From Luteimonas sp. YGD11-2 (GTDB lineage Bacteria > Pseudomonadota > Gammaproteobacteria > Xanthomonadales > Xanthomonadaceae), in contig NZ_CP035376.1 of assembly GCF_004118975.1 (NCBI RefSeq), forward strand, positions 558,001 through 622,000: 64,000 bases of DNA. Direction: 5' to 3'. The translations under genes were made by a program, and so were the position numbers. Each line of letters opens with the position of its first letter. Position 1 is the stretch's first letter. The notes beneath the pieces are model-generated. The model was given only the letters and a program-made list of their open reading frames with translations, searched no databases and was not told where the DNA came from. Below, piece by piece: positions 52,758-61,888 of this stretch.

Positions 52758-53478
52758 GTGGCTGTTCGACCTCGGCAACACGCGGCTCAAATGTGCGCCG
52801 CTCGAGAATGGCCGCGTCGGCGAGGGCTTTGCCGTCGCCCATGACGGCCGCGCGCTGCCCGACGGCTGGGCCGCCGCACTGCCGGCACGGATCGATTCCG
52901 CGGTGCTGGCCAGTGTCGCACCGGCGCCGTTACGCGCCTCGCTGCTGGCGGCGCTGGGCGGCCGCTGCGGGCGGGTGTCGCGCGTGCAGACGCAGCCGGA
53001 GTTCGCCGCCATGCGCATCGCCTACGCGGACCCGCGGCGCCTGGGCGTCGACCGTTTCCTGGCCCTGATCGGTGCGCATGCGCGTGGCCCGGGGCCGTGG
53101 CTGCTGGTGGGCGTCGGCACCGCGCTCACCATCGACCTGCTCGATCGCGATGGCCGCCACCGCGGTGGCCGCATCGCCCCGTCGCCGGCACTGATGCGCG
53201 AAAGCCTGCATCGCCGCGCACCACACCTGCCGCTGCAGGGCGGGCAGGCGGTCGCATTCGCCGACGATACCGCCGATGCGCTGGCCTCCGGCTGCGAGGG
53301 TGCGGCGTGCGCACTGGTGGAGGCCAGCCGCCGCGACGCCATCGCCCTTGCCGGCACCACGCCGACGGTGCTCGTGCATGGCGGCGGTGCCGCGACCGTG
53401 CTCGCGGGCATCGGCGATGCGATCGCCGCGCCGACCCTGGTGCTGGAAGGCATGGCCCGCTGGGCACGCGCTGAATGA
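52750..53478 (+). CDS. coaX: Type III pantothenate kinase CoaX
   Basis: CoaX phosphorylates pantothenate in the first step of coenzyme A synthesis. The 242-residue ASKHA-fold protein has D7 in FDLGNTRLK, GVDRFLALIGA, and VGVGTALTIDLL with the catalytic aspartate. The length is typical. It overlaps birA by 8 bases, a common arrangement that couples two acyl/carboxyl carrier cofactor steps. Confidence 0.94.
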   Translation: MAEWLFDLGNTRLKCAPLENGRVGEGFAVAHDGRALPDGWAAALPARIDSAVLASVAPAPLRASLLAALGGRCGRVSRVQTQPEFAAMRIAYADPRRLGVDRFLALIGAHARGPGPWLLVGVGTALTIDLLDRDGRHRGGRIAPSPALMRESLHRRAPHLPLQGGQAVAFADDTADALASGCEGAACALVEASRRDAIALAGTTPTVLVHGGGAATVLAGIGDAIAAPTLVLEGMARWARAE

Positions 53479-53504
53479 CGCGGCAGCGTGGCGGCAATCC
53501 GGCC

Positions 53505-53510
53505 TAGAAT
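53505..53510 (+). promoter_or_regulatory. -10 box placing transcription start at the SPOR gene ATG
   Basis: TAGAAT in GCCTAGAATC ends 6 bases before the ATG at 53517, so RNA would start at or very near the A of the start codon. No ribosome binding site is visible. Confidence 0.35.
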
Positions 53511-53516
53511 CCGCGC

Positions 53517-54239
53517 ATGTTCGCGCGCGCAACTGTCGTCCTGCTGATCGCCCTCAACCTCGGCGTCGGGCTGTGGTGGCTGTTGCGCCCGGATCCGGCC
53601 CCGCACCCGGCACCGGAGCCGCCCGTCGGTGTTCCGCGCCTGCAGCTGCTGGCCGAGGCGACGCCGCAGGTTCGCGAAACCGCGGCGCAGGCCGCCGACG
53701 CGGCACCGGCTGCCGACGCACCGCTGGTCGAGCGGGCCTCCGATGACAGCGCCGGTGGCGACGCCGCCACGGGCACGACAGCGACCAGCTGTCATCGACT
53801 CGGCCCGTTCGCCGACCAGGCGGCCGTGGCCCGCGCGCGCGACGCGTTGGCCGCCGACGTGCGCCGGCTCGCCGTGCACGTGCCGGCCGCAGGCAGCGCA
53901 CGCGGCTGGCGGGTGCTGCTGCCCGCGCAGGCCGACCGGGCCGCGGCGCAGGCGGTCACCGCGCGACTGACCGCCGCGGGGTTCACCGATCACTTCATCC
54001 TCGGTGGCAACGATGCCAATGCCGTGGCGCTGGGCCGCTTCGGCAGCGAGGAGAGCGCCCGCCGCCACGCCGCGACGCTGCAGGCAGCGGGCTTTCCCGC
54101 GCAGGCGGAGCCGCTCGGCGGTACCGATGGCCGCCGCTGGCTCGATATCGAAGTGGACGCCGGTTTCGCCCTCGACCGGGCGCAACGCGCCGCAGCGGCA
54201 CAACAGACGACAGCGCTGGACTGCGCGGCATGGCCCTGA
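53517..54239 (+). CDS. SPOR domain-containing protein
   Basis: A 240-residue protein with an N-terminal membrane anchor (ATVVLLIALNLGVGLWWLL), a Pro/Ala-rich linker of about 70 residues and two SPOR-like stretches (CHRLGPFADQAAVARARDAL and ALGRFGSEESARRHAATL). SPOR domains bind denuded peptidoglycan at division sites. The gene follows coaX by 38 bases and may be transcribed as a near-leaderless mRNA. Confidence 0.85.
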   Translation: MFARATVVLLIALNLGVGLWWLLRPDPAPHPAPEPPVGVPRLQLLAEATPQVRETAAQAADAAPAADAPLVERASDDSAGGDAATGTTATSCHRLGPFADQAAVARARDALAADVRRLAVHVPAAGSARGWRVLLPAQADRAAAQAVTARLTAAGFTDHFILGGNDANAVALGRFGSEESARRHAATLQAAGFPAQAEPLGGTDGRRWLDIEVDAGFALDRAQRAAAAQQTTALDCAAWP

Positions 54240-54277
54240 TCCGGGGCCGGTGCGCGGCCGCTGGCCACCACGGCTGC

Positions 54278-54283
54278 TAGAAT
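54278..54283 (+). promoter_or_regulatory. -10 box of tRNA-Thr
   Basis: TAGAAT in TGCTAGAATC lies 44 bases before the mature tRNA. A -35 box is not recognisable at 17 bases. Confidence 0.4.
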
Positions 54284-54326
54284 CGCGCCGCGCCGGCCGC
54301 TACATTGCGCCCGTCGCCCGCCTTCC

Positions 54327-54402
54327 GCCGCTTTAGCTCAGTCGGTAGAGCAACGGTCTTGTAAACCGTAGGTCGTCCGTTCGATTCGGACAAGCGGCAC
54401 CA
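54327..54402 (+). tRNA. tRNA-Thr (TGT)
   Basis: A 76-base cloverleaf with encoded CCA: acceptor GCCGCTT/AAGCGGC, D arm GCTC/GAGC, anticodon arm ACGGT-CTTGTAA-ACCGT, T arm GTCCG/CGGAC with TTCGATT. All stems pair fully. Confidence 0.97.
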
Positions 54403-54412
54403 GCTCATGAAG

Positions 54413-54438
54413 AGGCGACCGTCGAGGTCGCCTTTTTC
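54413..54438 (+). terminator. Terminator of tRNA-Thr
   Basis: AGGCGACC/GGTCGCCT with a GTCGA loop is followed by TTTTC, ten bases after the tRNA. Confidence 0.8.
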
Positions 54439-54449
54439 GTGCGCTCGCG

Positions 54450-54808
54450 TCAGGGGCCGCCGGCGTCGAGCACCTGCAGCAGCTGGCGCACGTGGTAGGG
54501 CTTGGGCAGGAAGCCGATGTCGGCCGGCAGTGGCGGCAGCTGCGCGCGCTGGTATCCCGAGGCCAGCGTGACCTTGGCCTCCGGCTGCAGGCGTGCCGCG
54601 GCGGCGGCGACGTCGAGGCCACTGATGCCATTGGGCATGCTGACGTCGGAGATCACATGGTCGAAGCGCTGCCCGCCTTCGAGCAGCGCGATCGCCTGGT
54701 GCCCGTCGGCGGCGCTGGCGACATCGAAACCGAGATCGGCCAGCACTTCCGCGATCAGGTTGCGCAGGTCGGCTTCGTCCTCGACGAACAGGATCTTGCC
54801 CCGGGTCA

Positions 54809-54809
<1 letters not shown>
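54450..54809 (-). CDS. Single-domain response regulator
   Basis: A 119-residue stand-alone receiver: acidic pair E10/D11 (LFVEDE), phosphoacceptor D55 (VISDVSMPNG) and the lysine of FLPKPYHVRQ. There is no output domain, so it acts through protein contacts or as a phosphate sink. Its ATG overlaps the kinase stop by one base (TGATG), which couples their translation. Confidence 0.92.
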
Positions 54810-55957
<1,148 letters not shown>

Positions 55958-56045
55958 TGGAACCCCCCATCAGGGGTGCGACGCTAGGGGCGCCCCTGTT
56001 AAGACTTCGTCAAGGTGATCCGTAGAGCAGCGGAGTTTTGCGCAT

Positions 56046-56270
56046 TCAGCCGGTAGGGGACTCGTCCTCGATCAGGCCCGCTTCCACCAGCATCGCGTGG
56101 ATGCGCCCCTGGATATGGGCATCCAGCTCGGCGGGCGGATCGGCAGTCAGCGGCTCGGCCTCGCGGGCGAACGCCTCGCGCGCCTGGTCTGGAGGCAGCT
56201 CCGCACACAGTGCCTGCAGCCGCTGCTGCAGCCGGCGGAGCTCGCTGTCGATGTCGGACCGTGATTTCAT
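56046..56270 (-). CDS. Small helical hypothetical protein
   Basis: A 74-residue soluble, acidic, helical protein (MKSRSDIDSELRRLQQRLQAL..., HAMLVEAGLIEDESPTG). I recognise no family. ATG 56270 marks the beginning of the regular helical sequence; upstream in-frame codons lack it. It is monocistronic between the PAS kinase gene and rocF. Confidence 0.55.
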   Translation of the reverse strand: MKSRSDIDSELRRLQQRLQALCAELPPDQAREAFAREAEPLTADPPAELDAHIQGRIHAMLVEAGLIEDESPTG

Positions 56271-56632
56271 CAGGCAAACGGTGCGACGCGCGCCGTCATG
56301 GTCGCGTGCATGCACGGCACCGGGTGGCGGGAGTTCCCCCATTCAGGTCAGGGAAGTCCCGACTGACCGGGTGCCGCGACGGCGGCATCATGGGCGGCAC
56401 CGGCGGACACGGTGCCGCGACTCCCCATCCCCTTGTCGCCGTCACGCTCCACGTGGCCATGCCCCCGCAACGGGGGCAGCCGGTACCCCCCTCCGACGCT
56501 CGCCGCGATGTTGCGCATCGCGGCGTCGCGGCGTGGCCCCGGGAAGCCGTGCCGGGGGGCGATGCTAGACTCGCGCCGCCCGGCGGGCGCGTGGGCGCCC
56601 GTGCCGGGTCCGTCCACGCACAGGGGATCCGC
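56271..56632. other. Region upstream of rocF (362 bases)
   Basis: No gene is seen. There are two perfect hairpins: GCCCCCG/CGGGGGC with loop CAA (56461-56477) and CGCCGCGAT/ATCGCGGCG with a 7-base loop (56501-56525). A direct repeat of GGTGCCGCGAC occurs around 56370 and 56411. A possible -10 lies at 56566. Confidence 0.5.
56566..56571 (+). promoter_or_regulatory. Possible -10 box of rocF
   Basis: TAGACT in TGCTAGACTC lies 61 bases before the arginase ATG, downstream of two hairpins. No clear -35 is present. Confidence 0.3.
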
Positions 56633-57556
56633 ATGCGCCGCAACTATCCTCCCGTTTCGCTGATCGGCGTGCCCACCGACATCGGCGCCGGCCACCTCGG
56701 TGCCCGTCTCGGCCCGGACGCGCTGCGGATCGCCGGGCTGGCGCAGGCGCTGCGCTCGCGCGGGATCGAAGTGGAGGATCGCGGCAACCTCGCCGGTCCG
56801 CCCAACCCGGTGGAACCGCCGATGGATGGCTACCGGCATCTGGCGGGCGTGGTGGTCTGGAACGAGGCGCTGATGCAGGCGTCGCTGCGCGAACTCGAGG
56901 CAGGGCGGATGCCGGTCGTGCTGGGCGGCGACCATTCGCTCGCGATCGGCTCGATTGCCGCGGTGGCCGCGCACTGCCGCGCGACCGGGCGCCGGTTGCG
57001 GGTGCTCTGGCTCGATGCGCATGCCGACTTCAACACCAGCCAGGTCACCCCCTCGGGCAACATCCACGGCATGCCGGTGTCCTGCCTGTGCGGCATCGGC
57101 CCGGACGTGCTGACCGGCATCGGCGGTCACGTGCCGGCGATCACTCCGGCGCAGATCACCCAGGTCGGCATCCGCTCCGTCGACCAGGAGGAGAAGCGCA
57201 TGGTCAAGGAGCACGGGCTCGACATCTACGACATGCGCTACATCGACGAGGTGGGCATGAAGCGGACCATGGAAGCCGCGCTGGCGGACCTGGACGACGA
57301 CACCCATCTGCATGTCAGCTTCGATGTCGACGTGCTGGATCCAAGCATCGCGCCGGGGACCGGCACCCGGGTGCCGGGCGGCCTCAATTACCGCGAGGCG
57401 CAGCTGGTGATGGAGATGATCGCCGACACCGGGCGCATGGGTTCGCTGGACGTGGTCGAGGTGAGCCCGGCGCTGGACGAGCGCAACCGCACCGCGGAGC
57501 TGGCGGTCGATCTTGTGGAGAGCCTGTTCGGCAAGTCCACGCTGATGCGCGACTGA
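56633..57556 (+). CDS. rocF: Arginase
   Basis: Binuclear manganese enzyme converting arginine to ornithine and urea. The 307-residue protein has the three metal motifs: GGDHSLAIG, DAHADFNT and SFDVDVLDPS, plus GIRSVDQEE and the arginase-type N-terminus SLIGVPTDIGAG. These fit arginase rather than agmatinase, though the distinction is from sequence only. AGGGGA lies 6 bases before the ATG at 56633. Confidence 0.92.
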   Translation: MRRNYPPVSLIGVPTDIGAGHLGARLGPDALRIAGLAQALRSRGIEVEDRGNLAGPPNPVEPPMDGYRHLAGVVVWNEALMQASLRELEAGRMPVVLGGDHSLAIGSIAAVAAHCRATGRRLRVLWLDAHADFNTSQVTPSGNIHGMPVSCLCGIGPDVLTGIGGHVPAITPAQITQVGIRSVDQEEKRMVKEHGLDIYDMRYIDEVGMKRTMEAALADLDDDTHLHVSFDVDVLDPSIAPGTGTRVPGGLNYREAQLVMEMIADTGRMGSLDVVEVSPALDERNRTAELAVDLVESLFGKSTLMRD

Positions 57557-57711
57557 TCCGATCGGGCGTTGGTCTCGCCGTCTGTTTCTGAACAGGACAG
57601 AGGCGCGCTTCGCCGGATCGGGCGGAATCGACGTGGCGTTCACGGCGGCCTGCGCTTACTTGCGCCACGGGCCGCACCCGGCGACCCACCCCATTCCGCC
57701 AGGAGACTTCC

Positions 57712-57867
57712 ATGAAGCGTTTTACTGCCCTGCTGCTGCTCGCCCTTTTCTCCGTCGGCACCATGACGGCGTGCAACACCATGAAGGGCGCCGGTCAGGA
57801 CGTCCAGAAGGCCGGCGGCAAGCTCGAGGATGCGGCCGACAACACCGGCGGCACCGGCCGCGACTGA
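57712..57867 (+). CDS. Entericidin A/B family lipoprotein
   Basis: A 51-residue lipoprotein. The signal peptide (MKRFTALLLLALFSVGT) ends in a lipobox MTAC; the mature part is CNTMKGAGQDVQKAGGKL followed by an acidic Gly-rich tail, as in entericidins EcnA/EcnB. AGGAG lies 6 bases before the ATG. Entericidins are envelope stress-related toxin/antidote lipoproteins in enterics; in this clade usually only one gene is present, so the role is unclear. It has its own terminator. Confidence 0.85.
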   Translation: MKRFTALLLLALFSVGTMTACNTMKGAGQDVQKAGGKLEDAADNTGGTGRD

Positions 57868-57893
57868 TCGGCCTGCAACCCGTGTCACTGATC

Positions 57894-57917
57894 GAGCCGG
57901 CGCAAGCCGGCTCTTTC
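57894..57917 (+). terminator. Terminator after the entericidin-like gene
   Basis: GAGCCGGC/GCCGGCTC closes on a GCAA tetraloop and is followed by TTTC. Confidence 0.75.
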
Positions 57918-58079
57918 ATTTGCGCGATCCGGGCGATTCAAGCCGGCGATTCACCCTGCACCGGAGTTCCTGTCTGCGCGTTCATCGACCTGATCGAAAG
58001 CGAACGAAACGTTGACCCGGATTGAATGCTGACTGGGCGAATGTGGAGGCGTCACCACAACACTGAAAAGGGCAACGCC

Positions 58080-58277
58080 ATGAACAAGGACATCATCTCG
58101 GGCAAGTGGACGCAGCTGAAGGGCAAGGCCCAGGCCCGCTGGGGCGACCTCACCGACGACGTCTTCGACGTCGCCGAAGGTGACGGCAAGTACCTCGCCG
58201 GCAAGCTGCAGGAAAAGTACGGCTGGGAGAAGCAGCGCGCGGAAGACGAGGTGCGCGACTTCGAACGCACCCTGTAA
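58080..58277 (+). CDS. CsbD family stress-response protein
   Basis: A 65-residue acidic, helical protein with the CsbD pattern: [21 protein letters not shown], then a middle [21 protein letters not shown] and an end [13 protein letters not shown]. CsbD-like proteins (E. coli YjbJ) are abundant under general stress; no biochemical role is known. A terminator follows 14 bases after the stop. Confidence 0.9.
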   Translation: MNKDIISGKWTQLKGKAQARWGDLTDDVFDVAEGDGKYLAGKLQEKYGWEKQRAEDEVRDFERTL

Positions 58278-58290
58278 GCGACCGCATGCA

Positions 58291-58324
58291 AAAAAGGGAC
58301 CGGCTCCGGCCGGTCCCTTTTTCG
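58291..58324 (+). terminator. Terminator of the csbD-like gene
   Basis: AAAGGGACCGG and its complement form a strong stem with a CTCC-type loop, flanked by A residues upstream and six or more T residues downstream; it may work in both directions. Confidence 0.9.
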
Positions 58325-58403
58325 TTGTGCCGGCCGCGCCGGGGGCAAGGCGCCGGAGGGGCCGGTAGACTTGCCGCTTTCCGCAATGCCTGGCCTTCCG
58401 CCG

Positions 58404-59753
58404 ATGTCCGCGATCCGCGCCACCCGCGTCCTTACCGGTATCACCACCTCCGGCACGCCCCATCTGGGCAACTATGTGGGCGCGGTCCGCCCCGCGATCG
58501 CCGCCAGCCGCGCGCCGGGTGCCGAGAGCTTCTATTTCCTCGCCGACCTGCACAGCCTGATCAAGGCCCAGGACCCGGCGATGACGCAGCGCTCGACGCT
58601 GGAAATCGCCGCCACCTGGCTGGCCGCCGGTCTGGATCCGCAGACCGTGTGGTTCTACCGCCAGAGCGACATTCCCGAGATCACCGAGCTCACCTGGTTC
58701 CTGACCTGCGTGGCCGGCAAGGGCATCCTCAACCGCGCGCATGCCTACAAGGCGGCGGTGGACCGCAACCGCGCCGACGGCGAGGACGACGATGCCGGCG
58801 TCAGCGCGGGGCTGTTCATGTACCCGGTGCTGATGGCCGCCGATATCCTCATCTTCAATGCCGACCGGGTACCGGTGGGCCGCGACCAGATCCAGCACAT
58901 CGAGATGGCGCGCGATTTCGGCCAGCGCTTCAACCACGTCTACGGCCGCGACTGGTTCACCCTGCCCGAAGCGGTGATCGACGAGCAGGTGGCGACGTTA
59001 CCGGGGCTCGACGGCCGCAAGATGAGCAAGAGTTATGGCAACACCATCCCGCTGTTCGTGCCGCGGGAGGAGTTGCGCAAGCTGGTGTTCTCGATCGTCA
59101 CCGACTCGCGCGCGCCGGGCGAGCCGAAGGACACCGAAGGCTCCGCGCTGTTCCAGCTCTACCAGGCGTTCGCCTCGAAAGAGGAAACCGCCGCCTTCGC
59201 GCAGGCCTATGCCGACGGCATCGGCTGGGGCGATGCGAAGCAGCGCCTGTTCGAGCGCGTGGACGCGGAGATCGCGCCGCTGCGCGAGCGCTACAACACG
59301 CTGATGGCGCGTCCGGGCGATATCGAGGACATCCTGCGCGATGGCGCGCGCAGGCTGCGCGAGCGCTACGCGACACCGCTGCTGGCCGAACTGCGCCATG
59401 CGGTCGGCCTGCGCGACCTGTCGGCCGGTGCCGGACGCAGCGAGGTGGAGCCCGCAGCGGACACGGCCCGCGCGCTGCCGGTGTTCAAGCAGTACCGCGA
59501 GGACACCGGGTTCTCGTTCAAGCTGGTCGACGGGGATGCACTGCTTCTGCAGGGTGCGCGTTTCGATGCGCCGCGCGATGCCGGGCAGCTGATCGCGCGG
59601 CTCAGGCGTGGCGACGCGGCGCTGTCGACGGGCGTTGACGCCGGCTCGGTGCTGCTGGACGGGCAGGTCATCGGCACGCTGGGCGAGGGCCTTGCCATCG
59701 ATGCGCTCGAGGATGCGCTGGCACGCCTGCGCGAGGCGGCGGCCGCGGCATGA
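58404..59753 (+). CDS. trpS: Tryptophan-tRNA ligase with C-terminal extension
   Basis: Class Ic aminoacyl-tRNA synthetase. The HIGH-type motif appears as GTPHLGNYVG and KMSKS as RKMSKSYGNT; GRDQIQHIEMARD binds tryptophan and the adenylate. The protein has 449 residues against about 335 in E. coli; the excess is mostly a C-terminal region (about 350-449, beginning VFKQYREDTGFSF) that is beta-alpha patterned and unlike the catalytic core. Start is MSAIRATRVLTG at 58404; ATG 58386 is possible. Its stop overlaps the next ATG. Confidence 0.93.
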   Translation: MSAIRATRVLTGITTSGTPHLGNYVGAVRPAIAASRAPGAESFYFLADLHSLIKAQDPAMTQRSTLEIAATWLAAGLDPQTVWFYRQSDIPEITELTWFLTCVAGKGILNRAHAYKAAVDRNRADGEDDDAGVSAGLFMYPVLMAADILIFNADRVPVGRDQIQHIEMARDFGQRFNHVYGRDWFTLPEAVIDEQVATLPGLDGRKMSKSYGNTIPLFVPREELRKLVFSIVTDSRAPGEPKDTEGSALFQLYQAFASKEETAAFAQAYADGIGWGDAKQRLFERVDAEIAPLRERYNTLMARPGDIEDILRDGARRLRERYATPLLAELRHAVGLRDLSAGAGRSEVEPAADTARALPVFKQYREDTGFSFKLVDGDALLLQGARFDAPRDAGQLIARLRRGDAALSTGVDAGSVLLDGQVIGTLGEGLAIDALEDALARLREAAAAA

Positions 59754-60061
59754 ACGCGCTGGTCGAGATCAACCTCGCGCTGATCCTGTTCCTGCCGTGG
59801 TTCCTGATCCTGAGCGTGCTGTTCTGGGCGTATCCGCGGCAGCCGCGTGGCGTTGCGCGGCGGGTGTTCGACGTCGTTGCGATCGCGCTGTCGGTGGTGG
59901 CGTTCGTCTACAGCATCCACTGGTCGTTCCACACCGCCGATCCCACCTATGGCGGCATCTGGCAGCAGATCCTCGCCACCGCGGTGGGGTATGGCGTGTA
60001 CCTGGCGGTGATGACGATCGCGTTCTTCGCGCGCGCAGCCTGGCTGCGGCGTCGCCGCTGA
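59750..60061 (+). CDS. Small three-helix membrane protein, hypothetical
   Basis: A 103-residue protein with three hydrophobic segments (INLALILFLPWFLILSVLFW, VFDVVAIALSVVAFVYSIHW, ATAVGYGVYLAVMTIAFFAR) and a basic C-terminus WLRRRR. I recognise no family with a known function. The ATGA overlap with trpS shows it is translated from the same message. Confidence 0.8.
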   Translation: MNALVEINLALILFLPWFLILSVLFWAYPRQPRGVARRVFDVVAIALSVVAFVYSIHWSFHTADPTYGGIWQQILATAVGYGVYLAVMTIAFFARAAWLRRRR

Positions 60062-60277
60062 CGTGGGTTCCGGGTGTCGCTGTGCGAGCACGCCTGCGCG
60101 CGAGCTTCCCGGACCCGACGCACATGTTCCCGGCAGGCGCTGGACCGGCTGATGGCCATCGCGCGCGAGCGCGATTCCACGGAGCAGAGGGCGGCTGGCC
60201 GCCTGCGACCAAAGCCCAATCCCGGCGCGCTGCCGGGCTGCCTACACTGGTCGCGTGACCCGGCAACAGGCAGCACC

Positions 60278-61225
60278 ATGAGCGATTCCCACGGCATCGT
60301 CACCATCGATACCGGTTACCAGCGCACGGCCTTCTGCGCGGCCTACCTGGTGGTGGAGGCCGGCCGTGCCGCCTTCATCGACAGCGGCACCAGCCGCAGC
60401 GTGCCGCAACTGCTGGCCGCACTGGATACCCACGGCGTGCCGCGCGAGGCGGTGGACTGGGTGGTCCTGACCCACGTGCACCTCGATCACGCCGGCGGCG
60501 CCGGCGGGCTGATGCGCGAGCTGCCAAACGCCACGCTCGTGGTGCACCCGCGCGGTGCACCGCACATGATCGACCCGGAGCGCCTGTCCGCCAGCGCGCG
60601 TGCGGTCTACGGCGACGAGGAATTCGAGCACAGCTACGGCGCGCTGCTTCCGGTGCCCGCCGCCCGCGTGGTGGCCGCCGACGACGGCCACGTCGTGGAG
60701 CTGGCCGGGCGCCCGCTGGCCTGCGTGCATACCCCGGGCCATGCGCTGCACCACCTGTCGGTGTGGGACGCGCGCGCGCGCAGCTGGTTCAGCGGCGACG
60801 TGTTCGGCATTTCCTATCGCGAACTGGATACCGCGCGCGGGGCGTTCGTGATCCCCACCAGCTCGCCGGTGCAGTTCGACCCGGACGCGATGAAGGCGTC
60901 GGTGCACCGCATGCTGGCCGAGGCACCGGCGCGGGTGTACCTGACGCACTTCGGCGGCGTGGCCGACTGCCAGCGCCTGGGCACCGACCTCATCGCGCAG
61001 GTCGATGCGATGGTTGCGCTGGCGCGCCCGCTGGCGCAGGCACCCGATCGCCATGCGCGGCTGGTCGCGGGCCTCGAGGCCCTGTACGTCGAGCGCGCGC
61101 GCCGGCACGGCGTCAAGGACGCCGCGCAGGTGATTCCGGCGCTGCTCGGCATGGACATCGAACTCAACGCCCAGGGCCTGGCGGTCTGGCTCGACCGCGG
61201 GTTCGCGAAGGCCACGGCCGGCTGA
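60278..61225 (+). CDS. Metallo-beta-lactamase fold hydrolase
   Basis: A 315-residue protein with the MBL zinc motif as THVHLDHAG, a further histidine in CVHTPGHALHHLS, FSGDVFG (bridging aspartate) and TSSPVQFDPDAM. The layout matches the single-domain 'MBL fold metallo-hydrolase' group of glyoxalase II-like proteins with a helical C-terminal extension. The substrate is unknown. It is monocistronic and convergent with the VOC gene. Confidence 0.88.
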   Translation: MSDSHGIVTIDTGYQRTAFCAAYLVVEAGRAAFIDSGTSRSVPQLLAALDTHGVPREAVDWVVLTHVHLDHAGGAGGLMRELPNATLVVHPRGAPHMIDPERLSASARAVYGDEEFEHSYGALLPVPAARVVAADDGHVVELAGRPLACVHTPGHALHHLSVWDARARSWFSGDVFGISYRELDTARGAFVIPTSSPVQFDPDAMKASVHRMLAEAPARVYLTHFGGVADCQRLGTDLIAQVDAMVALARPLAQAPDRHARLVAGLEALYVERARRHGVKDAAQVIPALLGMDIELNAQGLAVWLDRGFAKATAG

Positions 61226-61388
61226 GCCGACGCGCGCGGGCGTGGTCCGGGCGCGGCTCGGCGTCGGCCTGTCCAGCGAGCACACCGCGGCCATGCCGCA
61301 CCGCGCACATGGCCTGCGGTTCCAGCTCTCCGGGGCGATCGCGACCCGCATGGGTGCCGGCCCCGGCCCGCGCGGTGGCCGGCGGCGC

Positions 61389-61772
61389 TCAGTTCCAGCG
61401 GTTGAGGTGTGGCCCGAACGTCTCGCGCTGCGGACGGATCACGCAGAAGCGGTGGCCGCTCGGGGCCTCCATCACCCACCAGCGTTTGACGAAGCCGATC
61501 CGTTTCGCCCCCAGCGCCTCCAGCCGGTCGGCCTCGGCGTCGATGTTGTCGCTTTCGATGTCGAGGTGGATGCGCGATGCGTGGTCGACCTTCTGCAGCA
61601 GCAGGATCGGCTCGTCGTCGGCGGTGGCCAGCGTCGCGTAGCGGCCGTCGCCATCCTCGTCGGCGCTTCGCACCGGCTTGCCGAGCGCCTGCGACCAGAA
61701 GGCGACGTGGGGCGCGAGGTCGTCGACCTCGCAGTCGAGCACGAACGTGGACAGGCGGCTGTGGTGCGGCAT
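61389..61772 (-). CDS. VOC (glyoxalase/bleomycin-resistance fold) protein
   Basis: A 127-residue protein with two beta-alpha-beta-beta-beta units: STFVLDCEVDDLAPHVAFWSQALG and DHASRIHLDIESDNIDAEADRLEALGAKR, ending GHRFCVIRPQRETF. The metal-ligand positions are partly conserved (H and E in IHLDIE). The substrate is unknown. Start is ATG 61772. The E2 gene lies upstream on the same strand, 116 bases away. Confidence 0.85.
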   Translation of the reverse strand: MPHHSRLSTFVLDCEVDDLAPHVAFWSQALGKPVRSADEDGDGRYATLATADDEPILLLQKVDHASRIHLDIESDNIDAEADRLEALGAKRIGFVKRWWVMEAPSGHRFCVIRPQRETFGPHLNRWN

Positions 61773-61888
61773 GACGGCGGTTCCGCATGGATGGAGCCAC
61801 AGCATGCGCCCGGCGCGGGGCCGGGCGGATGGGCGTGCGACGGGCGGTGGCGCCGGCTCCCCGCGCGTGGCGGAAGCCGGCCGTGGCC

